Assembly: GCA_018055865.1 (NCBI GenBank)
Contig: JAGPGR010000026.1
Location: forward strand, 1-12,407
Length of the DNA: 12,407 nt
Source of the DNA: Paludibacteraceae bacterium
GTDB taxonomy: Bacteria; Bacteroidota; Bacteroidia; Bacteroidales; Paludibacteraceae
Direction: 5' to 3'
Shown piece after piece: positions 1 through 6,872 of this stretch. The notes under the pieces were generated by a model, which was not told the origin of the DNA, did no database searches, and worked only from the letters and a program-made list of their open reading frames with translations. Both the position numbers and the translations under genes were made by a program. Numbering within the stretch: the first letter of the stretch is position 1; every line of letters starts with the position of its first letter.

Positions 1-913
1 CAGCAATAGCCAGCAATATACCCAGGAAGAAAAGAATGCTCGGGAGGTCAATTCGGGTCAAAACACTAACCAGGGTTCTCCTGTTCTGTTCTTCGTCCTT
101 TCCGGTGTGATGACGGTGCATTATTTCTGTCACTATCCACAAAACACCCACTCCCAACATCATACCCATAAATGGGGGTAAATGAGTTAATGTTTTGAAT
201 ATTGGCACCATAATTAACATCGAAACCCCCAAAATCAATACAAAAACCTGTTGGTTTCGGGAAAGCATTTTATACGATTCGGTAGCTACCGCCGGGCGTT
301 TAACATCCCCTTTCATGGTGAATGACAACACAATTAAAGGTACAGCCAGACTGACTAAGCTTGGTAAGAAAAGCCCTTTCATGATGTTGAAAGCAGAAAT
401 CTGTCCTCCAATCCAAAGCATAGTGGTTGTAACATCACCGATTGGTGTCCAGGCACCTCCGGCATTGGCTGCTATCACCACTATACCCACGTAAAATAAT
501 CGGGTATCGTGATCTTTTATCAATTTACGGAGAAGCGAAACCATTACGATGGTAGTGGTCAGGTTGTCCAGAATTGCCGACATGAAGAACGTCAAAAGCC
601 CAATAATCCACAGAAGAGATTTTTTGTTGGTCTGAGTGATTCTACTGGTTATCACCTCAAAACCGTTGTAGCTATCGATGAGCTCAACAATGGTCATGGC
701 TCCCATCAGGAAGAACAGAATGCTCGATATATCGCCCAGATGAAGTAATAATTCTTCGTTCACATGATGCGTATCGGTATTGAACAAGATATAAATCGTC
801 CAGCAGATAACGCCGGTTATCAGAGCCGAAGCTGTTTTATTGATTTTGATGTTGTGCTCAAAAGCAATGGCAGCATAGCCGATTACAAAAACAGTAATTA
901 TTAGTGCTATCAT
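1..913 (-). CDS. nhaD: NhaD-type Na+/H+ antiporter, partial (N-terminal 304 residues)
   Basis: Polytopic inner-membrane protein of the NhaD branch of the ion transporter superfamily, which exchanges cytoplasmic Na+ (or Li+) for external H+ and supports growth at high sodium and alkaline pH. Translating the minus strand from the ATG at 911-913 gives an uninterrupted frame to the window edge. Recognisable family blocks are MGAMTIVELIDSYNGF (residues 70-85), AILDNLTTTIVM (113-124) and the NhaD hallmark GGAWTPIGDVTTTMLW (152-167). Hydrophobic segments alternate with short polar loops throughout, and a His-rich loop (HRHH) lies near residue 272. The family is usually somewhat over 400 residues, so roughly the last quarter to third is outside the window. 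An ATG four bases upstream (915-917) is out of frame. The gene follows lepA by 151 bases on the same strand. I see no strong promoter for it in that gap, so read-through from lepA is possible. Confidence 0.9.
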   Translation of the reverse strand, partial: MIALIITVFVIGYAAIAFEHNIKINKTASALITGVICWTIYILFNTDTHHVNEELLLHLGDISSILFFLMGAMTIVELIDSYNGFEVITSRITQTNKKSLLWIIGLLTFFMSAILDNLTTTIVMVSLLRKLIKDHDTRLFYVGIVVIAANAGGAWTPIGDVTTTMLWIGGQISAFNIMKGLFLPSLVSLAVPLIVLSFTMKGDVKRPAVATESYKMLSRNQQVFVLILGVSMLIMVPIFKTLTHLPPFMGMMLGVGVLWIVTEIMHRHHTGKDEEQNRRTLVSVLTRIDLPSILFFLGILLAIA

Positions 914-1012
914 ACATTTTTTTAAAAATATTCTAAAAAGTCAGGATAAAAATTTCAGAACATTACTTTAAGGGTTGTTTTTATATTTATTTTTTCTAAT
1001 TCATCAAAAGAA

Positions 1013-1034
1013 CTAACCAACGTATGTTTGGTAG
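1013..1034 (-). terminator. Possible weak terminator after lepA
   Basis: CTA-CCAA pairs with TTGG-TAG around a seven-base loop, with one bulged A. On the minus strand the hairpin is followed by TTCTTTTG. It sits about 30 bases after the lepA stop codon. The stem is AT-rich and short, so termination would be partial at best. Confidence 0.3.
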
Positions 1035-1064
1035 AATTGAGTGTTACCTGTATTTTTAAAAAAA

Positions 1065-2852
1065 TTAATCCAGTTTCAGTACTGCCAGAAATGCTTTTTG
1101 TGGGACCTGAACATTGCCGATTTGTTTCATCCGTTTTTTCCCTTTTTTCTGTTTTTCGAGCAATTTTCGTTTCCGGGTCACGTCGCCACCGTAGCATTTG
1201 GCTGTCACGTCTTTGCGCACTGCTTTGATGGTTTCGCGGGCTATGATTTTGGCGCCGATAGCAGCCTGTACGGCTATATCAAACTGCTGACGCGGAATGA
1301 GTTCGCTCAGCTTCTCACACATGCGGCGGCCGAGCGATGTGGCATTATCAAAATGTATCAGTGATGACAAAGCATCCACGGGTTCGCCGTTCAGCAGAAT
1401 ATCCAGTTTCACAAGTTTTGACGGACGCCAGCCATTCATGTGATAATCAAATGAAGCGTAACCTTTGGAAATGCTTTTCAGTTTATCGTAGAAATCAAAA
1501 ACGATTTCGCCCAGCGGCAGGTCGTAAATAATCTCAATGCGGTTGCCCGAAACATATTCCTGTTTGATCAATTCGCCGCGTTTACCCAGACAGAGGGTCA
1601 TTATTTGTCCTATGTAGTCTGTTCGGGTGATAACGGAGGCTCTGATATAGGGTTCTTCAATAGTTTCGATAGCCATAATATCAGGTAGTCCGGCAGGATT
1701 GTGTACTTCTATCAAGTCTCCTTTTTTGGTATGCACTTTATATGAAACGTTGGGCACCGTGGTTATTACATTCATATCAAACTCCCGATCCAGTCTTTCC
1801 TGAATTATTTCCATGTGAAGCAATCCCAGAAATCCGCATCGAAAACCAAAACCGAGTGCAACAGAGGATTCGGGCTCAAATGTAAGCGAAGCATCATTCA
1901 GCTGCAATTTCTCCAGCGACGAGCGCAAATCTTCAAAATCTTCAGCTTCGATGGGGTAAACGCCTGCAAAAACCATCGGTTTTACTTCCTCAAAACCCGA
2001 TATAGCCTTATCACAAGGGCGTTTCACATGCGTAATCGTATCGCCCACTTTCACTTCTTTGGAAGTTTTGATTCCCGAAATAATGTACCCAACATTACCG
2101 GCTTCAAGGGTCTCGGTGGGCGACATGTCCAGTTTCAGAATGCCAATTTCATCCGCATTGTACTCTTTACCGGTATTGACAAATTTCACCAAATCGCCTT
2201 TTTTTATCGTTCCGTTTTCTATTTTCATGTAGGCAATAATGCCGCGGAATGAATTGAACACCGAATCGAAAATCAGCGCCTGAAGCGGTGCATCGGGATT
2301 GCCCTTTGGAGCCGGAATTCGTTCAGCGATTGCAACCAGAATTTCATCAATTCCCATCCCCGTTTTTCCGCTGGCCCGTATGATTTCTTCCGGTTTACAA
2401 CCCAGTAAATCAACTATTTGGTCTTCCACTTCTTCGGGCATAGCGCTGTCCATATCCATTTTATTCATCACCGGAATTATTTCCAGGTCGTGCTCGATGG
2501 CCATATAGAGATTGGATATTGTCTGTGCCTGAATGCCCTGTGTTGCATCAATAATAAGCAAAGCCCCTTCGCAGGCAGCTATGGAACGCGATACCTCGTA
2601 GGAAAAATCCACGTGTCCCGGAGTGTCTATCAGATTGAACGTGTAAATCTCGTCTTTGTATGGAAATTTCATCTGTATAGCGTGACTTTTGATGGTAATA
2701 CCCCGTTCACGTTCCAGATCCATGTTGTCAAGTATCTGTGCCTGCATTTCCTTACCGAAAACGGTCTGCGTATTTTCAAGCAGACGGTCGGCAAGGGTAC
2801 TTTTACCATGGTCAATATGTGCTATGATGCAAAAATTTCGTATCTTATTCAT
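1065..2852 (-). CDS. lepA: Elongation factor 4 (LepA), ribosome-associated GTPase
   Basis: LepA/EF4 is a translational GTPase that binds the 70S ribosome. It has been linked to back-translocation and to ribosome biogenesis or initiation quality control. The 595-residue product is the normal family length. GTPase motifs are in order: G1 AHIDHGKST (11-19), G2 ERERGITIK (47-55), G3 DTPGH (76-80), G4 NKMD (129-132) and G5 SGKTG after it. The EF-G-like domains follow, and the LepA-specific C-terminal domain ends with the conserved basic stretch [10 protein letters not shown] and the tail [13 protein letters not shown]. The start is the ATG at 2850-2852, giving [17 protein letters not shown]. The frame stays open for 22 more codons upstream to 2918, but that extension has no family similarity and contains the promoter -7 box. 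No interruption or missing motif is visible. A terminator upstream and its own promoter make lepA a separate unit from the decarboxylase genes. Confidence 0.97.
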   Translation of the reverse strand: MNKIRNFCIIAHIDHGKSTLADRLLENTQTVFGKEMQAQILDNMDLERERGITIKSHAIQMKFPYKDEIYTFNLIDTPGHVDFSYEVSRSIAACEGALLIIDATQGIQAQTISNLYMAIEHDLEIIPVMNKMDMDSAMPEEVEDQIVDLLGCKPEEIIRASGKTGMGIDEILVAIAERIPAPKGNPDAPLQALIFDSVFNSFRGIIAYMKIENGTIKKGDLVKFVNTGKEYNADEIGILKLDMSPTETLEAGNVGYIISGIKTSKEVKVGDTITHVKRPCDKAISGFEEVKPMVFAGVYPIEAEDFEDLRSSLEKLQLNDASLTFEPESSVALGFGFRCGFLGLLHMEIIQERLDREFDMNVITTVPNVSYKVHTKKGDLIEVHNPAGLPDIMAIETIEEPYIRASVITRTDYIGQIMTLCLGKRGELIKQEYVSGNRIEIIYDLPLGEIVFDFYDKLKSISKGYASFDYHMNGWRPSKLVKLDILLNGEPVDALSSLIHFDNATSLGRRMCEKLSELIPRQQFDIAVQAAIGAKIIARETIKAVRKDVTAKCYGGDVTRKRKLLEKQKKGKKRMKQIGNVQVPQKAFLAVLKLD

Positions 2853-2885
2853 CTGTAATAAACTATCTTTTCCGAATTGAGAGTA

Positions 2886-2893
2886 CAAAATTA
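2886..2893 (-). promoter_or_regulatory. lepA promoter -7 box (TAATTTTG)
   Basis: The minus strand reads TAATTTTG, an exact match to the Bacteroidota -7 consensus TAnnTTTG. Transcription would begin near 2879, leaving a leader of about 27 bases before the lepA ATG. No clear TTTG -33 element is seen at the right distance. The box lies within the longer open frame, which argues against a lepA start at 2918. Confidence 0.55.
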
Positions 2894-3041
2894 AGAAAAA
2901 AACTTCATTTGTTTGCATTTCTGCCTTAACTTAAAGTGAATGATGTGCAATAAGTGAAAACAAGAGTCATGTTGACTTTTTTTTATGAAAACGGCAAAAA
3001 ATTAAACCTTCGGAAAAATACTTCCTGTAATTTATAAAATG

Positions 3042-3073
3042 ACAATACCCGTAGTTTTAGCTACGGGTATTGT
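3042..3073 (-). terminator. Terminator of the decarboxylase beta / OadG-like unit
   Basis: Perfect 13-base inverted repeat: ACAATACCCGTAG (3042-3054) and CTACGGGTATTGT (3061-3073), with a six-base loop. Read on the minus strand it lies 28 bases after the OadG-like stop codon and is followed by a T-rich stretch (CATTTTAT). The opposite side has no T tract, so it is oriented for the minus strand. It separates this unit from lepA. Confidence 0.65.
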
Positions 3074-3101
3074 AAGTATGTTCTGACAAAAGAATCAGTT
3101 G

Positions 3102-3299
3102 TTATTCAAATTCATCGTCGTCAAATTCTACAGGCGTGTATTCCTGAGTAGAAGTGTCAGAAGTTTTTTCGGCGTTTTTTTCATTTGGGAAAAATTTATC
3201 CAGTGCCAGTAGCACAAAGTAAAAAACGGTCATAAAAATGAATACTCCGGCAATACCTATTCCGGAAATTTCTAAGGCTTTATAAAAATCTGGACTCAT
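3102..3299 (-). CDS. Small OadG-like subunit of a sodium-translocating decarboxylase
   Basis: A 65-residue single-pass membrane protein. Residues 1-10 are polar, about 11-33 form one hydrophobic helix (ISGIGIAGVFIFMTVFYFVL and on), and 38-65 form a soluble tail ending in the acidic stretch EFDDDEFE. OadG (gamma) subunits have this plan: one N-terminal helix, then a polar tail that in the classical enzyme helps assemble the complex and binds a metal ion. The tail here is shorter than in classical OadG and lacks an obvious His-rich or Pro-rich end. The start is the ATG at 3297-3299, 13 bases after the beta subunit stop. A TTG seven codons upstream would overlap the beta gene and is less likely. 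The tight spacing and shared terminator imply co-transcription and co-assembly with the beta subunit. Identification rests on size, topology and neighbour more than on motifs, so another small accessory membrane protein is possible. Confidence 0.65.
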   Translation of the reverse strand: MSPDFYKALEISGIGIAGVFIFMTVFYFVLLALDKFFPNEKNAEKTSDTSTQEYTPVEFDDDEFE

Positions 3300-3312
3300 A
3301 GTTTTCTGTGTT

Positions 3313-4464
3313 TTAAGCAAATAATGGAACTAACATTAAAATAATACCACCTACAATTACAGAACCAATCTGTCCGCCTACGTTGGCGCTGATGGCAGGC
3401 ATAAGCAGGAAATTGTGTGGATCTTCTTTCTGACCCATGCTGTGGATTACACGTGCCGACATCGGGAATGCAGAAATACCGCAAGCACCGACCATAGGAT
3501 TGATTTTCTTATCTTCCTTCAGGAATAGATTCATTGCTTTGGCAAACAATACACCACCGGCAGTATCAAATACAAAGGCAAAAATTCCTAATCCCAAAAT
3601 TTTAATCGTATCTATCGTTACAAATCGTTCACCGGTCATAGTGCTTGCAATGGTAATACCCAGCAGGATTGTAACCAGATTTGCCAGCTCTTTCTGAGCC
3701 GTTTGCGATAAACTGTTCAGCACGCCACACTCACGTATCAGATTACCGAACATCAAAAATCCAATCAACGCCAGCGATGAAGGTGCTATCAATCCGGCTA
3801 AAATGGTTACCATGATGGGAAATAAAATTAATGCCGTTTTTGACACTTTTTTGTTGGCTTCAGATGACATGCGCATCAGTCTTTCCTTGCGGGATGTAAG
3901 TAATTTGACCACAGGAGGCTGAATGATTGGCACCAGCGCCATATATGAATAGGCGGCTACTGAAATGGGTCCCAGCAAATTAGGTGCAAGGATGGACGAT
4001 ACAATGATGGAGGTAGGACCATCGGCGGCACCGATAATACCGATTGATGCAGCTTCTTTCAGGCTGAAACCTACTGCAGTGGCAAATACCATCGTTACGA
4101 ATATACCAAACTGAGCAGCTGCACCAAACAGCAGCAGCGAGGGACGTTGGAAAAGGGGCGAAAAGTCAATCATCGCACCAATGGCCACAAAGATGAGCAA
4201 TGGAAAGACTTCAGTAGCAATACCTGCTTTGAAAAATACATCCAAAGCTCCTTCCAGAGCTTTGCCTGTCGAAGGATCGATTTGGGTAAGAGCGGCCGAT
4301 AAGGGAATGTTGACCAGTATGGCACCAAAACCCATTGGCAATAGAAGTGTTGGCTCGTACTGCTTTTTGATGGCCAGAAAGATAAGTGTCAATCCTACTG
4401 CAATCATAACCAGATTTTGCCAGGTCATGCCCGAAATAGCGGGAAACAATTGTGAAAGTTCCAT
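3313..4464 (-). CDS. Sodium ion-translocating decarboxylase, beta subunit (OadB/MmdB/GcdB family)
   Basis: The integral membrane subunit of biotin-dependent Na+ pumps. It decarboxylates carboxybiotin and uses the energy to export Na+. The alpha subunit sets the substrate (oxaloacetate, methylmalonyl-CoA or glutaconyl-CoA), so it cannot be named from beta alone. Methylmalonyl-CoA would fit a propionate-forming Bacteroidales, but this is inference. The 383-residue product is near family length and almost entirely hydrophobic. The key motif GAADGPTSI is at residues 145-153. Its Asp148 matches the Asp in this motif that is essential for coupling in Klebsiella OadB. Other conserved blocks are SAFPMSARVIHSMGQKEDPHN in the C-terminal third and SANVGGQIGS (about 359-368). 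The ATG at 4462-4464 gives the expected short N-terminus before the first helix. The OadG-like gene follows 13 bases later. No carboxyltransferase or biotin carrier gene is in the window. Confidence 0.93.
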   Translation of the reverse strand: MELSQLFPAISGMTWQNLVMIAVGLTLIFLAIKKQYEPTLLLPMGFGAILVNIPLSAALTQIDPSTGKALEGALDVFFKAGIATEVFPLLIFVAIGAMIDFSPLFQRPSLLLFGAAAQFGIFVTMVFATAVGFSLKEAASIGIIGAADGPTSIIVSSILAPNLLGPISVAAYSYMALVPIIQPPVVKLLTSRKERLMRMSSEANKKVSKTALILFPIMVTILAGLIAPSSLALIGFLMFGNLIRECGVLNSLSQTAQKELANLVTILLGITIASTMTGERFVTIDTIKILGLGIFAFVFDTAGGVLFAKAMNLFLKEDKKINPMVGACGISAFPMSARVIHSMGQKEDPHNFLLMPAISANVGGQIGSVIVGGIILMLVPLFA

Positions 4465-4596
4465 GATTTGTTGTTTAATAAATTATGATTTTGTTTTTAT
4501 TTTTATAATATGAAATTGTCCGGTTTACCGGCTTTCGTTATTTTCGTTTATTTATCTTAATGTCAAATTGATAACAGGGTTTTATAATTCTTGAGG

Positions 4597-5523
4597 TCAA
4601 AATATATCTTCGCGGGGATACTTTTCTTCTACCTTGCTGAAAAGGTATGAAGCAATAGTTCCCACAATAAACAGAATCAAACAAAAAATCAATGCTCCTC
4701 CAAAACTTAAACCGGTTTTTTCGAGCCCTTCGGCGTTGAATGCCGGAAAAACGATTGTTGGAAAAATGGCTAGCGATGAACCAATGACCATACCAAGAAT
4801 AAAATGGTACATTCCGGAATAATACTTCCGGAATAAATAAGCTGCCAGTTTGGCAAATAACAGTACACAAACTATGGCGCCAACAGCCAGTGGGATAATG
4901 GTTGCCATATCTCCGTTTTTGATTCCCGAAGCCATTTTGTCGTAAAGCCCGAAATAGATCAGAAAATTGGAAGGACTCATGCCGGGTACTATCAGCCCCA
5001 GACCAATGAGTGCGCCAGAACCAACCCATGCCGGAATGCTCGGTGCAATGTTCATCAGTTGCTGCTCACCTATCATCATCAGAGCAAAAATCAATACCGT
5101 AGAAGCCATCATTATTACAAGATCCTTCGTTTTACGGCCTTGCTTTCCTGCAGTTTTGTACAGCGAAGGAAAAGTACCTACCACAAACCCCACAAAAAGG
5201 CAAATAAATTGCGCTACGTATTTGCCGAAAGCTTTTTCCACAACTATCGAAAACAGAAAAATTCCAATCAATAGTCCTATGCCAACCGGCAGAAAAAACC
5301 AGAAATTCTTTACAAAATCATGTTTGAGATTTGCCAGAAATTTTAGTAAGCGGTCGTACACACCGAATATTACAGCCATCACACCACCCGACAATCCGGG
5401 CAGAATAAATCCTATCCCGATAATAATACCTTTTACCAGTCTGATAATCCAGTCATTAACCGGATTTCTTTTGTTGAAAGTTTTTACGGTCAAATTTGTT
5501 GATGCCTGGCTTTCTGTCACCAT
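4597..5523 (-). CDS. DUF368 (PopT-family) undecaprenyl phosphate transporter
   Basis: A 308-residue polytopic membrane protein of the DUF368 family. Members (PopT) have been shown to return undecaprenyl phosphate, the lipid carrier of cell-wall and surface-polysaccharide synthesis, to the cytoplasmic face of the membrane. The hallmark PGLSGGVMAVIFGVYDRLL (42-60) follows the first helix. A second, related block VPGMSPSNFLIYFGLYDKM lies at 179-197. After each block comes a helix with G-x3-G and then FP (LFVGFVVGTFP, 109-119; ILGMVIGSSLAIFP, 242-255), so the protein looks internally duplicated. The N-terminal 24 residues are polar. The ATG at 5521-5523 lies 45 bases after the terC stop on the same strand, so the two are probably co-transcribed. 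The 132-base gap to the decarboxylase beta gene is wider. The family assignment is firm. The substrate is taken from studied homologues. Confidence 0.9.
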   Translation of the reverse strand: MVTESQASTNLTVKTFNKRNPVNDWIIRLVKGIIIGIGFILPGLSGGVMAVIFGVYDRLLKFLANLKHDFVKNFWFFLPVGIGLLIGIFLFSIVVEKAFGKYVAQFICLFVGFVVGTFPSLYKTAGKQGRKTKDLVIMMASTVLIFALMMIGEQQLMNIAPSIPAWVGSGALIGLGLIVPGMSPSNFLIYFGLYDKMASGIKNGDMATIIPLAVGAIVCVLLFAKLAAYLFRKYYSGMYHFILGMVIGSSLAIFPTIVFPAFNAEGLEKTGLSFGGALIFCLILFIVGTIASYLFSKVEEKYPREDIF

Positions 5524-5568
5524 ATTATATTGCTAGAACTTTAATGAAAGAGTAATAGGGTGTGAAAT

Positions 5569-6621
5569 TTATTTTTGTTGACCTTTTTTAAAGTCTTCTA
5601 CTTTTTCCTGAAGTTCTTCTATTTCTTTTTTATCGGAAATCACTATCGAAAGAAGTATGGAGAGGGTAAGCGTGGAGATGATAACCACCAGCGATAACCA
5701 GGAGTGACTTGCAAAAAAGGCAGCAATCGGGTGAAAAAATCCGAGAAGCATTTTGGCTCCGATAAAGAACAGGATAAAACTCACTCCATGTTTCAGGAAG
5801 CGGAACATACCCATAATGCCTTTCAGAGCAAAAAACAGGGAAATCAACCCCATTACAGCAAACACATTGGAGGTGATGGCCAGAAAATTTTCTTCAGACA
5901 ATGTAAGTACTCCAGAAGCACCTTCCTTGATCACACCAATAATAGCGGGAATGGAATCTACGGCAAATAGCACGTCGGTAGAGCCAATCACAAGCAGTAC
6001 CAACAAATTCATCGTGATGAATGTTGTTCCGTCGTGTTTGGTGAAAAAATGTGTAGAATGAGTATCCGGGTCAACAGGGAAAATCTTCGAAGCTGCTTTG
6101 TATAAAAAATTTGTTTTCGGATCTACAGAATCTTCACTGTCCTGAAATGCCATTTTGAAAGCTGTCCAAACCAATATCAACCCGAAGATGTAGATAACCC
6201 AGTGAAAACGTTCCACTAACTCCATACCCACAAGGATGAACAAAATTCGAAGAATAATGGATAAAACAATCCCCATTTTCAGCAACTTTGGCTGATTGTG
6301 GGGTGCAACTGCCATCATAGAGAAAATCATAATGAAAACAAATAGATTATCTACTGAAAGTGAATACTCGGTAAGGTAACCGGCAATGAATTTCATGCCC
6401 ATCACATGAGCCGTATTTCCGGGAGTTTCGGGATTTTGCGGAAAGAAGAAAAAGAGCGAGGCTCCGAAAAGTAAAGCGATACTAATCCAGGCAGCAGTCC
6501 ATTTCAGCGAAGTCTTTACTGAAATTTCTCCTTTACGGTGGTCGGTAACGTATAAATCAATAAAAAACACAATAAAGAAAAGAGCAATAAAAATAGTCCA
6601 ATAGAGAGTCATCGTGTCCAT
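5569..6621 (-). CDS. TerC/Alx-family metal homeostasis membrane protein
   Basis: A 350-residue polytopic membrane protein of the TerC family, closest in layout to Alx. Studied members handle Mn2+, either by export or by supplying metal to exported enzymes, and E. coli alx is induced by alkaline conditions. The family motifs are clear: an acidic-residue helix FFIDLYVTD (19-27), EYSLSVDNLFVF (85-96), STDVLFAVDSIPAI (214-227), then TSNVFAVMGLISLFFAL and FIGAKMLLGF. The paired Asp residues in the DN and TDVLFAVD motifs are likely metal ligands. A charged tail after the last helix (KKEIEELQEKVEDFKKGQ) could form a short coiled coil. The ATG at 6619-6621 (MDTMTLYW) is chosen, although Met4 is also possible. 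The longer frame starting at a TTG at 6693 begins inside the -7 promoter box and is not a plausible start. The gene heads the run terC then DUF368, and is divergent from uvrA. Confidence 0.92.
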   Translation of the reverse strand: MDTMTLYWTIFIALFFIVFFIDLYVTDHRKGEISVKTSLKWTAAWISIALLFGASLFFFFPQNPETPGNTAHVMGMKFIAGYLTEYSLSVDNLFVFIMIFSMMAVAPHNQPKLLKMGIVLSIILRILFILVGMELVERFHWVIYIFGLILVWTAFKMAFQDSEDSVDPKTNFLYKAASKIFPVDPDTHSTHFFTKHDGTTFITMNLLVLLVIGSTDVLFAVDSIPAIIGVIKEGASGVLTLSEENFLAITSNVFAVMGLISLFFALKGIMGMFRFLKHGVSFILFFIGAKMLLGFFHPIAAFFASHSWLSLVVIISTLTLSILLSIVISDKKEIEELQEKVEDFKKGQQK

Positions 6622-6690
6622 AAAAGGTGATAGTTTAAGGGAAATAAATAAAGTTAAATGAAGTTTCAGATTGTTTACAAAAAATCTCTG

Positions 6691-6698
6691 CAAAAGTA
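6691..6698 (-). promoter_or_regulatory. terC promoter -7 box (TACTTTTG)
   Basis: The minus strand reads TACTTTTG, an exact TAnnTTTG match, about 70 bases before the terC ATG. No clean TTTG is present at -33, where the sequence is T-rich (TATTTT). The leader of roughly 60 bases is too short for the yybP-ykoY Mn2+ riboswitch that precedes some terC/alx genes, and I see no such structure. Confidence 0.55.
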
Positions 6699-6811
6699 CT
6701 ACTTTAATTTAGTGCTAGAAAATAAAAAGTTAAGTTTTTTGAACTTTACAACGACTTAAAAATCAGCAAAATCAATCGGTGATAGTATGATAATAGATGT
6801 TGTGACGTAAT

Positions 6812-6843
6812 ATTGTCGGAGCGGGTTAAAATTTGTACCTTTG
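6812..6843 (+). promoter_or_regulatory. uvrA promoter (ATTG, 20-base spacer, TACCTTTG)
   Basis: The -7 box TACCTTTG (6836-6843) matches TAnnTTTG exactly. ATTG at 6812-6815 is a three-of-four match to the -33 TTTG, with a 20-base spacer, which is within the usual range. Transcription would begin near 6850, about 23 bases before the uvrA ATG. I see no obvious LexA-type palindrome here. The terC and uvrA -7 boxes are about 140 bases apart and point in opposite directions. Confidence 0.65.
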
Positions 6844-6872
6844 CAAACTATTTTTTTTTGACCAACACCGGA

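Noticed and set aside
1005..1012. TTCTTTTG on the minus strand as a possible nhaD promoter -7 box.
   Set aside because: One mismatch to TAnnTTTG in a very T-rich region, and it lies next to the possible lepA terminator, where it may be only the T tract.
955..1197. 80-codon minus-strand frame overlapping the lepA 3' end and running past it.
   Set aside because: It mostly overlaps lepA codons in another frame, has no recognisable motif, and its unique part is low-complexity AT-rich sequence.
1815..2858. Two plus-strand frames of about 145 codons opposite lepA (1815-2252, 2418-2858).
   Set aside because: They are antisense to conserved lepA codons, show no protein family features and have no promoter or start context.
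4520..4531. CCGGTTTACCGG palindrome between the DUF368 and decarboxylase beta genes, as a possible terminator.
   Set aside because: The stem is only four or five pairs and is not followed by a T tract on the minus strand (ACAATTTCAT). A regulator site is possible but unsupported.
4564..4571. TCAATTTG on the minus strand as a possible -7 box for the decarboxylase beta gene.
   Set aside because: It misses the A of TAnnTTTG, and the nearest TTTG upstream is about 26 bases away, outside the normal spacing. The gene needs some promoter or read-through, but this one is not convincing.
4538..5029. 163-codon minus-strand frame overlapping the DUF368 gene.
   Set aside because: It is an alternative frame of conserved DUF368 codons, and its composition (rich in Arg, Trp, Ser and Phe) is typical of a shadow frame.
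4967..5536. 189-codon plus-strand frame opposite the DUF368 gene.
   Set aside because: It is antisense to a clear conserved gene, with no membrane topology or motifs of its own and no promoter.
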